The notes under the pieces: generated by a model
What the model was told of the DNA's origin: nothing
The model's database searches: none
What the model saw: the letters and a program-made list of their open reading frames with translations, nothing else
Assembly (NCBI GenBank): GCA_943329105.2
Contig: CALQCP020000135.1
Coordinates: forward strand, 1 to 6,597
Direction: 5' to 3'
DNA length: 6,597 bases
DNA from: Chitinophaga pinensis
GTDB taxonomy: Bacteria; Planctomycetota; Phycisphaerae; Phycisphaerales; SM1A02
Made by a program: the position numbers and the translations under genes
Shown: positions 1 through 6,154 of the stretch, in pieces
How positions within the stretch are numbered: the stretch's first letter is position 1
Layout of the letters: the number at the start of each line of letters is the position of its first letter

Positions 1-398
1 ATGAACGGAATGCGATGCGCATACTTACGGCTCACGCTTGCAAGCACGCCAAAGGTGCTGGCCACTGCATTGCAGCCGCCCTCCACTGCCAACTTCACGA
101 TGTTCTCGCCATCAAAGTAAGCGGGATTCTTGGCAAAGCTCGCACCAGCGGAATGCTCAATCCCTTGGTCGACCGGCAGAATGCTCATGTACCCCGTTCC
201 ACCCAAGCGCCCATGCCCATAGATCCGCTGCAAACTGCCCATGACCTGCGGGCTGCGATCAGAGGGCGCAAAGCACCGGTCCACAAAGTCAGGCCCAGGA
301 AGGTGCAGCGAGGACTTGGCGACCTTCGCAGTATGCGAAAGAAGACCATCAGCCTCAGCACCCAGCGTCTTTACCACGTCAATAGTGAGATTTGCCAT
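1..398 (-). CDS. fbaB: Class I fructose-bisphosphate aldolase (DhnA/FbaB type), N-terminal part
   Basis: This reading frame is open from an ATG at 398-396 to the left edge and encodes the first 132 residues; the rest is outside the window. The product should catalyse reversible cleavage of fructose 1,6-bisphosphate into glyceraldehyde 3-phosphate and dihydroxyacetone phosphate in the cytoplasm, by a Schiff-base (metal-independent) mechanism. Recognition rests on close agreement with remembered E. coli FbaB. LPGPDFVDR is at residues 33-41, GRLGGTGY at 63-70, SILPVDQGIEHSAGASF at 72-88, and a stretch near 107-132 reads GGCNAVAST, GVLASVSRKYAHRIPF. The catalytic lysine lies further on and cannot be checked. 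The start fits because MANLTIDVVKTLGAEADGLL lines up with the FbaB N terminus without an extension. No good Shine-Dalgarno site is visible, which is common in Planctomycetota. A REP-like hairpin sits 33 bases upstream. The family call is strong; the symbol is by similarity only. Confidence 0.9.
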   Translation of the reverse strand, partial: MANLTIDVVKTLGAEADGLLSHTAKVAKSSLHLPGPDFVDRCFAPSDRSPQVMGSLQRIYGHGRLGGTGYMSILPVDQGIEHSAGASFAKNPAYFDGENIVKLAVEGGCNAVASTFGVLASVSRKYAHRIPF

Positions 399-430
399 AG
401 AGCGCAGAATGGTACGCCGAAATCCACACC

Positions 431-471
431 GAAAATGGTCCCGGTCCTCCCGTTCCTCCCGGACCAATTTC
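431..471. repeat. REP-like palindromic repeat, copy 1
   Basis: The outer arms GAAAATGGTCC (431-441) and GGACCAATTTC (461-471) are complementary at 10 of 11 positions. Two further G-C pairs (443-444 with 458-459) lie beyond a C-C mismatch. The inner part is a pyrimidine-rich run of CCTCCCGTTCCTCC type. Bases 438-464 are identical over 27 positions to 972-998. On the minus strand the hairpin would lie 33 bases before the aldolase start codon, so it may sit in that gene's leader. The short palindrome placed outside genes in more than one copy resembles REP or other dispersed intergenic elements; that class assignment is inference. Confidence 0.75.
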
Positions 472-594
472 GTGGTTTGGCAAGCTTGAAGGCGATCTAC
501 TCTGGAAGTCCGTACGACGGGATGAGAATCAAGGAAACCGCGCATAAGTTCGCCACGAGCGAGCGGGCGCGGATCGCTAGCCACAGAATGCAAA

Positions 595-628
595 TATTCA
601 TCTTGACATATATCGATTTGATGGAATA
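595..628. promoter_or_regulatory. Imperfect inverted repeat over the xre promoter (possible operator)
   Basis: TATTCATC (595-602) and GATGGAATA (620-628) are inverted repeats except for one extra base in the right arm. They bracket the -35 hexamer and most of the spacer of the promoter at 603-630. HigA-like antitoxins commonly bind inverted repeats over their own promoter, so this is a candidate autoregulatory operator. The arms are short and AT-rich, so chance is possible. Confidence 0.3.
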
Positions 629-630
629 AT
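603..630 (+). promoter_or_regulatory. Sigma70-like promoter of the xre gene
   Basis: A perfect -35 hexamer TTGACA (603-608) is followed after 16 bases by AATAAT (625-630), which matches five of six bases of the -10 consensus. The local sequence is much richer in A and T than the surrounding genes. Transcription would begin near 637, giving a leader of only about 16 bases before the ATG at 653. The fit to a housekeeping promoter is the best in the window. Confidence 0.65.
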
Positions 631-638
631 TCGTGACG

Positions 639-643
639 AAGGA
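639..643 (+). promoter_or_regulatory. Ribosome binding site of the xre gene
   Basis: AAGGA at 639-643 lies nine bases before the ATG at 653-655, a usable Shine-Dalgarno spacing. It supports 653 as the true start, as does the protein N terminus, which begins where this family usually does. Confidence 0.65.
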
Positions 644-652
644 CTTCTGTAA

Positions 653-967
653 ATGAAAGCAAAGAATTGGACCAAGCTCAAACAACGGATGTCACCCGAG
701 GCGCGGGCGCGCGTTGATGCGCGTGTGGCTAAGACCATTGCGGCACTTCCGCTTCCCGAAATGCGGAAGGCGATCGGGTTGACGCAACAGGACCTCGCAG
801 CGCGGCTGGTCACCGGACAAGGCAGCGTTTCGAAACTAGAACACGCTGCTGATATGTACCTGTCCACATTGCGAAAATATGTGGAGGCGCTAGGCGGCGA
901 ATTGCACCTCGTGGCATCGTTTCCAGAAGGTCGAAAGTTTGAAATCGGCTGCCTCGCGGACGAATAA
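653..967 (+). CDS. XRE-family helix-turn-helix protein, HigA-like antitoxin without adjacent toxin
   Basis: The 104-residue protein has a charged N-terminal helix (WTKLKQRMSPEARARVDARV, residues 6-25). A Cro/C1-type helix-turn-helix follows at about residues 35-87: GLTQQDLAARL is the first helix pair, GQGSVSKLE the recognition region, and DMYLSTLRKYVEALGGEL the closing helices. A beta-type tail LHLVASFPEG ends the domain. This exact layout (MSPEARARV, LTQQDLA, SVSKLE, DMYLSTLR, ALGGEL) is familiar from antitoxins of type II RelE/HigB systems, where a toxin gene of roughly 110 codons normally sits directly upstream. Here the upstream 180 bases hold a promoter and no recognisable toxin, and downstream the next gene runs the other way. 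It is therefore probably a solitary regulator or relic antitoxin that represses its own promoter. It is the only plus-strand gene in the window and is bracketed by two copies of a 27-bp repeat. A plain DNA-binding regulator never paired with a toxin is the alternative. Confidence 0.88.
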   Translation: MKAKNWTKLKQRMSPEARARVDARVAKTIAALPLPEMRKAIGLTQQDLAARLVTGQGSVSKLEHAADMYLSTLRKYVEALGGELHLVASFPEGRKFEIGCLADE

Positions 968-971
968 ATTC

Positions 972-998
972 GTCCCGGTCCTCCCGTTCCTCCCGGAC
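972..998. repeat. REP-like repeat, copy 2, between convergent genes
   Basis: These 27 bases are identical to 438-464. GTCC (972-975) pairs with GGAC (995-998), and two more G-C pairs can form inside, either past a C-C mismatch or with one bulged C. The loop is CCTCCCGTTCCTCC-like. The A/T-rich flanking arms that extend copy 1 are only partly kept here. The element fills most of the 36-base gap between the xre stop codon (965-967) and the mnmA stop codon (1004-1006). Read on the plus strand it is followed by TATTTTC, so it could also serve as a weak terminator for the converging genes. Confidence 0.7.
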
Positions 999-1003
999 TA
1001 TTT

Positions 1004-2155
1004 TCAGGCGATCCAGCCGCCGCAGATGACGCGGTCGTTGTCGAAGCACACGAGGGCTTGACCTGGGGCGACGGCGGATTGTTGGTCGCGGAAGAGGACT
1101 TCAATGTTGGGCTGCACGCCAGAGCTTGCAACGGCGCGCACTTCGGCGGGGACTGGCTCGCTGTTGTAGCGAATCTTTGCAAGGCACGATCGCCATGCAG
1201 TGGATGGCTCGATCAACCAGTTGCAATCGGCAGCAGTGCAGCCTGGCGCAAGGAGCGCCTCGCGTGGGCCGACGGTGACCGTGTTGGATGACGCGTCTTT
1301 ACTTACTACGTAGACCGGCTCGCCGAGTGCAACGCGGACTCCTTTGCGCTGGCCAATGGTGAAATGCTGGTGCCCCGGATGCTCGCCAAGAATCTGCCCG
1401 GCGAGGTCAACAATGACGCCGGGTCGCACCGCTTCCGGTGTGCGGCGTGCAACTAAGCCGGCATAATCATTGTCGGGCACGAAGCAAATCTCCTGCGAAT
1501 CAGGCTTGCCAAAGACCGGCAACCCCAGTTCTTCAGCAAGTGCCCGCACCGCCGGCTTCCGCATGCCGCCAATTGGCAGCAACATGTGCGCCAGGCGATC
1601 GCGCGGCGCGCCGAAGAGTACGTAGCTCTGATCTTTGTCTACATCGACCCCGCGCAGCAACTCAAATCCGCCCGAGCCATCACGCGCTGGCTCCACGCGC
1701 GCGTAGTGGCCGCTTGCAACAAATTGTGCGTCGATCTGCTGCGCGTAGTCATGCAGCTTGCCGAACTTCAGCCAATCGTTGCAGCGCACGCATGGGTTCG
1801 GCGTGCGGCCAGCGTTGTACTCGCCAACAAAGTAATCAATGATGCGCCCGAAGTCCTTCTTGAAGTTCACTACATAGAACGGGATGTCGAGCTTGGCAGC
1901 AACCAATCGCGCATCGGCAGCGTCATTGATCGAACAGCACCCTTGATGCCCGATCTTGAGTGAAACCCCGGGCGCGCCCGCACCGGACGCACCTGCAATC
2001 GCACACTGATCGGCGCGCTCAAGTTCATCGAACGTCTCGCCCGGGCTTCCAAGCCGCATGAACACGCCGACCACGTCATGGCCCGCGCGCTTGAGGAGCG
2101 CGGCAGCGACAGACGAATCAACGCCGCCTGACATGGCAAGGAGAACGCGGGGCAT
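1004..2155 (-). CDS. mnmA: tRNA-specific 2-thiouridylase MnmA, CxxC type
   Basis: The full-length 383-residue protein catalyses ATP-dependent thiolation of uridine 34 in the anticodon of tRNA-Lys, tRNA-Glu and tRNA-Gln, using sulfur relayed from a cysteine desulfurase. The adenylating PP-loop SGGVDSS is at residues 9-15. GCCSINDAADAR is at 72-83, and the tRNA/active-site segment GRTPNPCVRCND at 116-127. DKDQSYVLFG is at 173-182, the second active-site cysteine lies in SQEICFVPD (C224), and HFTIGQRKG at 264-272 opens the C-terminal beta-barrel domains. C125 matches E. coli Cys102 and C224 matches Cys199. C122 stands where E. coli has Asp99, so the protein carries a CxxC plus C set. The ATG at 2155 gives the usual MPRVLLAMSGGVDSS beginning; no clear Shine-Dalgarno site is seen. 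It lies 54 bases after the secreted-protein gene on the same strand, with no functional link apparent, and converges with the xre gene. Family assignment is very secure. Confidence 0.97.
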   Translation of the reverse strand: MPRVLLAMSGGVDSSVAAALLKRAGHDVVGVFMRLGSPGETFDELERADQCAIAGASGAGAPGVSLKIGHQGCCSINDAADARLVAAKLDIPFYVVNFKKDFGRIIDYFVGEYNAGRTPNPCVRCNDWLKFGKLHDYAQQIDAQFVASGHYARVEPARDGSGGFELLRGVDVDKDQSYVLFGAPRDRLAHMLLPIGGMRKPAVRALAEELGLPVFGKPDSQEICFVPDNDYAGLVARRTPEAVRPGVIVDLAGQILGEHPGHQHFTIGQRKGVRVALGEPVYVVSKDASSNTVTVGPREALLAPGCTAADCNWLIEPSTAWRSCLAKIRYNSEPVPAEVRAVASSGVQPNIEVLFRDQQSAVAPGQALVCFDNDRVICGGWIA

Positions 2156-2157
2156 GG

Positions 2158-2175
2158 GTGCGATGCTAGGCGCAC
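2158..2175 (-). promoter_or_regulatory. Small hairpin just upstream of the mnmA start
   Basis: GTGCG (2158-2162) and CGCAC (2171-2175) form a five-pair stem with an eight-base loop, ending two bases before the mnmA ATG. It lies in the 54-base spacer after the preceding gene, where a ribosome binding site would be expected, and none is visible there. A role in translation control is possible, but a stem this short is weak evidence. Confidence 0.2.
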
Positions 2176-2209
2176 TCAGGCAATCCGAAAACCCCGTGGC
2201 CCAACAACA

Positions 2210-2380
2210 TCAGTCACAGAGACCCCAGTTTGAGAGCACCAGCCCCAGATCGATGCCGCTGACGAGTCCGTCATTGTTGATATCCGCACGGGGGAAGACG
2301 GTCACTGGTCCCCAGAAGGACATGACAATCCCCAAGTCGGCACCGTTAGTGATGCCGTCGGCATTCATATCCGTCACGCA
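2210..2380 (-). other. Dockerin type I-like domain of the secreted protein
   Basis: The last 56 residues contain two EF-hand-like loops, DMNADGITNGAD and DINNDGLVSGID, each with acidic or amide residues at positions 1, 3, 5 and 12. Each is followed by a hydrophobic helix (LGIVMSFWG and LGLVLSNWG). The duplicated loop-helix unit is the dockerin I signature, which in cellulosomal bacteria binds cohesin. In Planctomycetota such tails occur on many secreted proteins, and their partner is generally unknown. No cohesin is encoded in this window. Confidence 0.85.
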
Positions 2381-5300
2381 CTGGCAGATATCCGGAACTC
2401 CGTCAGCGTTGATGTCCGGCTCGCCTTTGGCAATCTGGCAGCTATCGAGCACCAAGTTCGAATCACAATCCGCAGCTGTTCCGTTGGCGAGCTCATAGTC
2501 GTCCGGGATGCCGTTGTTGTTGCAATCGAGCTGGCACGAGTCGGGCACACCATTGAGGTCCGCATCGGCCGCACCCGCCGCGATGTCGCAGGAATCCGGC
2601 AGCGCGTTGGCGTTGCAGTCAGGCACGGTTCCGTTCGCCAGTTCGTATGCGTCGGGAATGCCGTTGGCGTTGCAATCCGGCTCACACGAGTCCGGGATTC
2701 CGTTGGTGTTCACGTCATTGCTAAACCCACTTGCAAGATCGCACGTGTCAGGCAGGCCGTTGCCGTTGCAATCGAGCGCGCCGGCAGCGATGTCGCAGGA
2801 GTCGGGGATTGCATTAGTGTTGCAGTCCGTGCTGAAGCCCGTCTGGATGTCGTAGTCATCCGGATTGCCGTTGTTGTTGCAATCGGGCTGGCACGAATCG
2901 GGGATGCCGTCCTGATTGTCATCCTGGCTGAAGCCACTGGCGATATCGCAGGAATCGGGCTGCGCATTGGAGTTGCAGTCGGGCACCAAATTGTTGGCGA
3001 GCGAGTAGCGATCCGGAACGCCGTCATGGTCGCAGTCGGCCTCGCAGGAGTCCGGGGTGCCGTTCTGGTTGACGTCGGTGGAAGTGCCGGCAGCGATGTC
3101 GCACTCATCAGGAACACCGTTCGCGTTGCAGTCTTGGCTGGTGCCGATACCGATATCCGCGCCGTCGCAAACGCCGTTGGCATTGCAGTCGGTGCCGGAG
3201 CCGAAGATGTTGCTGCCGTTGTCCTGCCAGTAGCCCTGAACGTCCTCCGGATTGTTGCCGCAGAACGTGGTGTTGGAGATGGCGGGGGTGGAGTTGGACG
3301 AACCAGCGTTGTAGATGCCGCCGCCGGAGATGGCGGCGTTGGAGGCGAAGAGGCAGTTGGTGAGGGGAATGGACCAGCCGCAGCCGCCGTTCGTGATGTA
3401 GAGACCACCGCCGTTGTTGGCGATATTGCCATAGAAGGTGGTACCGGTGATTTGTGAGCTATACATGCAGTAGCCCACAAGCCAGACCGCACCACCTTCG
3501 TTGAACGCGAGGTTCAGGGAGAACGTGCAGCCGATCAGTTCCAAGCGGCGTGGGTAGTTGGCGTAGATGCCTGCACCCTGAGCGCCAGAGTTCTTCTCAA
3601 AGGTGCAGCGGGTGAAGGAAACCGGGCGGTCATTACCGTCCCATTGCCACCACGCCCCTCCACCGCGCTGAGCACTGTTACCGCTGAACGAACAGTCCGT
3701 GCAGCGGAACTCGCCTGCGTAGCGGCGAACAGCACCACCTTCTGTTGTATTGCCATCGGTATTGTTGTTGGTAAACGCGCAACTAGTAAAGATCGCCGGA
3801 TAGCCAGCGAACTCAAGATTGAGTGCCCCACCCTGCGCCGTACCCGCGGGCGTCGACGCCGAGTTCGAAGCAAATGTGCAGGCAGACCATAATCCGTCAT
3901 ATCCCCAGATCGCCCCGCCGTACGCGCCGCCGCCCGTGGCAGAATTCGAACGGAACTCACAATTGCTAAACGACCCGAGCTGGTAAGCCCGGATAGCGCC
4001 GCCGTAGGTGGCGCTTCCACTGGTATTCACAACTGAGTTGCCAATGAATCGAACATTCGTCATCGTGTCAGAAGGCGAGCCGCCTTCGCAATACAGCGCG
4101 CCGCCGCTGTTACCGCTGGGGGCAAGACACTGATTCGACTCAAACGTACTGTCCTGCACGGAGTTTGCGCGACTGCAATGAATGGCGCCGCCGGCGTCCC
4201 TACATGTATTCTGCCGAAAAGTAGAACCGGAGATTGATACAACAGACCCTGAAGCAAACACAGCACCGCCTCCGCCCTGTGCCGTGTTGCCAGTCGAGGT
4301 GCAGTTCGTAAAACTCACGCTACTGCTGTTCGGCGCGTAAAGGACACCGCCGGAACCCTGTGCCGTATTCCCCGCGGATGTGCAGTTCGTAAAGTTCACA
4401 CTACTGCTACTCGGCGCGTACACGACGCCGCCGGCGTTCTGCGCGCTCGCGTTAGTGGTGAAGGTGCAGTCGTTGAATGTCATGCCGGATGACTGGAACC
4501 GCATGGCCCCGCCAACTGACTGGCTTATGTTGCTTGCAAAGTTACAACCACTGACAGTGATTGATGGGCTGTTTCCGTCATAGATCGCACCGCCCTCACC
4601 GTTGGTTGTGTTGCTTTCAAAGGTCGACACGGTGACGATGATCTGACTCGTAGCTGAGGTGTGGATAGCTCCGCCCGAGTTGTTAGTCGCAGAATTCGTA
4701 CGGAACGTGCAGCGATCAATTGTCGTGGTACCGCCGCCTTCTTGGTTTACCGCACCCCCACTACTCGTTGATCGATTCGTAATAAATGTGCAGTCTGTCG
4801 CGCTAAAGTTTGAGGTTGTGTAGCACGCTCCGCCGAAGCGGGTTATCGCGGAATTTGAAACGGACCCGTTAGATGTGAATGTGACGCCCGTCAGCGTCAT
4901 CGCTCCCTGAGCATTGAATGCTCCGCCATACGATCCCGATCCCTGGGTGGTGCGACACCAATTCGAAATCACCGATCCACCCGATGCCGTAAAGGCTCCA
5001 CCCGTATACACCGCGCCGCCGTAGCTGCCGTAGTAATGATCATTGTGATTCGAAGCAAACGTACAATCTTGCATCGATAGCGCCCCACCAACCCACAACG
5101 CGCCGCCGAATCCTTGAGAATTATTCTGTAACGAATTCGAAGTCAACGTATTCCCCTCAAACACCCCCGCCGCGCTCATGTACACCGCGCCGCCGCGACC
5201 CGTGGCTGCACCGTCGTTGTACTGCCGCACCCCGTTCCCGGTAAATGTGCAGTTGCGAATACTGGGTGCCGCCGACGCAAAAATCGCGCCGCCTTCGCCA

Positions 5301-6094
5301 TTGTTTCCGCGCGGATTCGCAGCATTCCCCGTGAATCCGCAACCCTCGAACGTCCCCGTCACACTACTCAACCACACGGCTCCACCTTGGGCCCCGCCTG
5401 AGTAGTTCAAATCCGGCTCCGCCTTGTTCGTATTGAACGTGCAGTAGTTAAACGTCGGATCGGCTGCATTCTCCGCCGCCACCGCGCCGCCGTAACTCTC
5501 GCCGTTTCGGTTGCGCGTTGCGTTGTTCGTGAAGATGCATTGCGTGAACAACACATCGCTGTTCACCATCAGATACACGGCCCCGCCCCGTTCAGTAGCT
5601 GTATTAGAACTAAAGGTGCATGACGTAAATGTCGGCGTGCCGTTGATCACCGCCGCACCGGCGCCGCGGTCGAGGGCGGTGTTGCCACTGATTACGCAGT
5701 TGCGGATCGTGGGCGATGCAGAATTCAGGTACATGCCGCCGCCGACCGCTGCCTTGCCGTTGCGGATCGTGAATCCTTCAAGCACGCTGGCCGCGCCTTC
5801 GCCGTTCACGCACTTCACCGTGGTGCCAAGCTGGCCGCCATCGATGATGGTGTTCGCGGCGTTGCCCGTCGATTGGACCGTTACGGCCTTGCCGTTGAAA
5901 CGAATCAGTTCGTTGTAGGTTCCAGGTGCGACACTGATGGTGTCGCCAGCACTCGATGCGTTGATCGCAGCTTGAATGGTTGAGTACTGCTTGGGAACCA
6001 TACGGTCCGCAGCAGATGCTGCACCCGCCATGCTCAACGCAACAGTAATGACAGAGAACGTGATCCCGGACGGGAGTGCGATTCGATTCTTCAT
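2210..6094 (-). CDS. Secreted Pmp-like beta-helix protein with Asp/Asn/Cys repeats and dockerin-type C terminus
   Basis: The product is 1294 residues from the ATG at 6094-6092. That start is chosen because it opens a classic signal peptide (MKNR, hydrophobic core, AASA|ADR cut near residue 28) and has AGGAG ten bases upstream. The frame is open to an ATG at 6175, but the extra 27 residues would bury the signal. Residues 33-60 resemble the first strands of pectin-lyase-like folds (YSTIQAAINASSAGDTISVAPGTYNE in type). To about residue 960 follow more than two dozen turns with GGA[VIL]Y and FxxN motifs, as in chlamydial polymorphic membrane proteins. Residues 969-1238 hold sixteen D-C-x-x-N-G-x-P-D-x-C-like units. 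Residues 1242-1253 and 1271-1282 are two D-x-N-x-D-G calcium loops of dockerin I type, ending in a LSNWGLCD tail. It is likely exported to the cell surface or medium as an adhesin, or as a scaffold-bound protein. No catalytic residues of a polysaccharide lyase could be recognised. Exact function unknown. Confidence 0.93.
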   Translation of the reverse strand: MKNRIALPSGITFSVITVALSMAGAASAADRMVPKQYSTIQAAINASSAGDTISVAPGTYNELIRFNGKAVTVQSTGNAANTIIDGGQLGTTVKCVNGEGAASVLEGFTIRNGKAAVGGGMYLNSASPTIRNCVISGNTALDRGAGAAVINGTPTFTSCTFSSNTATERGGAVYLMVNSDVLFTQCIFTNNATRNRNGESYGGAVAAENAADPTFNYCTFNTNKAEPDLNYSGGAQGGAVWLSSVTGTFEGCGFTGNAANPRGNNGEGGAIFASAAPSIRNCTFTGNGVRQYNDGAATGRGGAVYMSAAGVFEGNTLTSNSLQNNSQGFGGALWVGGALSMQDCTFASNHNDHYYGSYGGAVYTGGAFTASGGSVISNWCRTTQGSGSYGGAFNAQGAMTLTGVTFTSNGSVSNSAITRFGGACYTTSNFSATDCTFITNRSTSSGGAVNQEGGGTTTIDRCTFRTNSATNNSGGAIHTSATSQIIVTVSTFESNTTNGEGGAIYDGNSPSITVSGCNFASNISQSVGGAMRFQSSGMTFNDCTFTTNASAQNAGGVVYAPSSSSVNFTNCTSAGNTAQGSGGVLYAPNSSSVSFTNCTSTGNTAQGGGGAVFASGSVVSISGSTFRQNTCRDAGGAIHCSRANSVQDSTFESNQCLAPSGNSGGALYCEGGSPSDTMTNVRFIGNSVVNTSGSATYGGAIRAYQLGSFSNCEFRSNSATGGGAYGGAIWGYDGLWSACTFASNSASTPAGTAQGGALNLEFAGYPAIFTSCAFTNNNTDGNTTEGGAVRRYAGEFRCTDCSFSGNSAQRGGGAWWQWDGNDRPVSFTRCTFEKNSGAQGAGIYANYPRRLELIGCTFSLNLAFNEGGAVWLVGYCMYSSQITGTTFYGNIANNGGGLYITNGGCGWSIPLTNCLFASNAAISGGGIYNAGSSNSTPAISNTTFCGNNPEDVQGYWQDNGSNIFGSGTDCNANGVCDGADIGIGTSQDCNANGVPDECDIAAGTSTDVNQNGTPDSCEADCDHDGVPDRYSLANNLVPDCNSNAQPDSCDIASGFSQDDNQDGIPDSCQPDCNNNGNPDDYDIQTGFSTDCNTNAIPDSCDIAAGALDCNGNGLPDTCDLASGFSNDVNTNGIPDSCEPDCNANGIPDAYELANGTVPDCNANALPDSCDIAAGAADADLNGVPDSCQLDCNNNGIPDDYELANGTAADCDSNLVLDSCQIAKGEPDINADGVPDICQCVTDMNADGITNGADLGIVMSFWGPVTVFPRADINNDGLVSGIDLGLVLSNWGLCD
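2381..3190 (-). repeat. Sixteen Asp/Asn/Cys repeats in five higher-order blocks
   Basis: Short units of the type DCNxNGxPDxC follow each other without linkers. They group in threes: a 19-residue unit often ending in Y-E-L-A-N-G-T, an 18-20-residue unit ending S-C-D-I-A-x-G, and a 12-residue unit ending P-D-S-C. Block boundaries are 3190-3038, 3037-2885, 2884-2678, 2677-2528 and 2527-2381. Four blocks are 49-51 residues; the third is 69 because it carries one extra middle unit (2773-2714). Spaced acidic residues suggest calcium binding, and the regular cysteine pairs suggest disulfides after export, as in thrombospondin type 3-like repeats. Confidence 0.88.
4275..4436 (-). repeat. 81-bp tandem duplication of one beta-helix segment
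   Basis: Two adjacent 81-base units (4275-4355 and 4356-4436) are much more alike than other turns of the helix. They give protein segments containing SVNFTNCTSAGNTAQGSGG and SVSFTNCTSTGNTAQGGGG, 27 residues apart. The blocks GTGCAGTTCGTAAA at 4299 and 4380 are identical. This points to a recent in-frame duplication of a 27-residue segment. Confidence 0.75.
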
Positions 6095-6104
6095 GATGGT
6101 CTGG

Positions 6105-6109
6105 CTCCT
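6105..6109 (-). promoter_or_regulatory. Ribosome binding site deciding the start of the secreted protein
   Basis: CTCCT on the plus strand reads AGGAG on the minus strand, ten bases before the ATG at 6094-6092. The spacing is slightly long but usable. Together with the signal peptide that starts there, it argues for this ATG over the in-frame ATG at 6175. Confidence 0.6.
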
Positions 6110-6154
6110 GGAAGGCCCCGAAAATGCAGGGCATTGGTGCATGATGCCACAAAG

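Noticed and set aside
472..600. Possible remnant of a toxin gene upstream of the xre gene
   Set aside because: All three plus frames were read; none gives RelE/HigB-like text, and a promoter with a short leader lies directly before the xre start.
15..629. A 204-codon open frame on the plus strand
   Set aside because: It runs antisense through the aldolase coding region, across the repeat and into the xre promoter. The protein has no recognisable pattern, whereas the minus strand gives a clear FbaB sequence.
497..1182. Two minus-strand open frames overlapping the xre gene (497-685 and 598-1182)
   Set aside because: Both are antisense to, or overlap, well-supported genes, and their compositions (serine/proline/alanine-rich or low complexity) look like shadows.
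3026..3457. A 143-codon plus-strand frame rich in Val, Ala and Gly
   Set aside because: It is the antisense of the Asp/Asn/Cys repeats and last beta-helix turns; its low-complexity composition follows from the codons of those repeats.
3190..6000. Regularly spaced short similar strings suggesting a CRISPR-like array
   Set aside because: The spacing varies, the strings encode GGA[VI] and FxxN motifs in frame, and they are explained by beta-helix turns.
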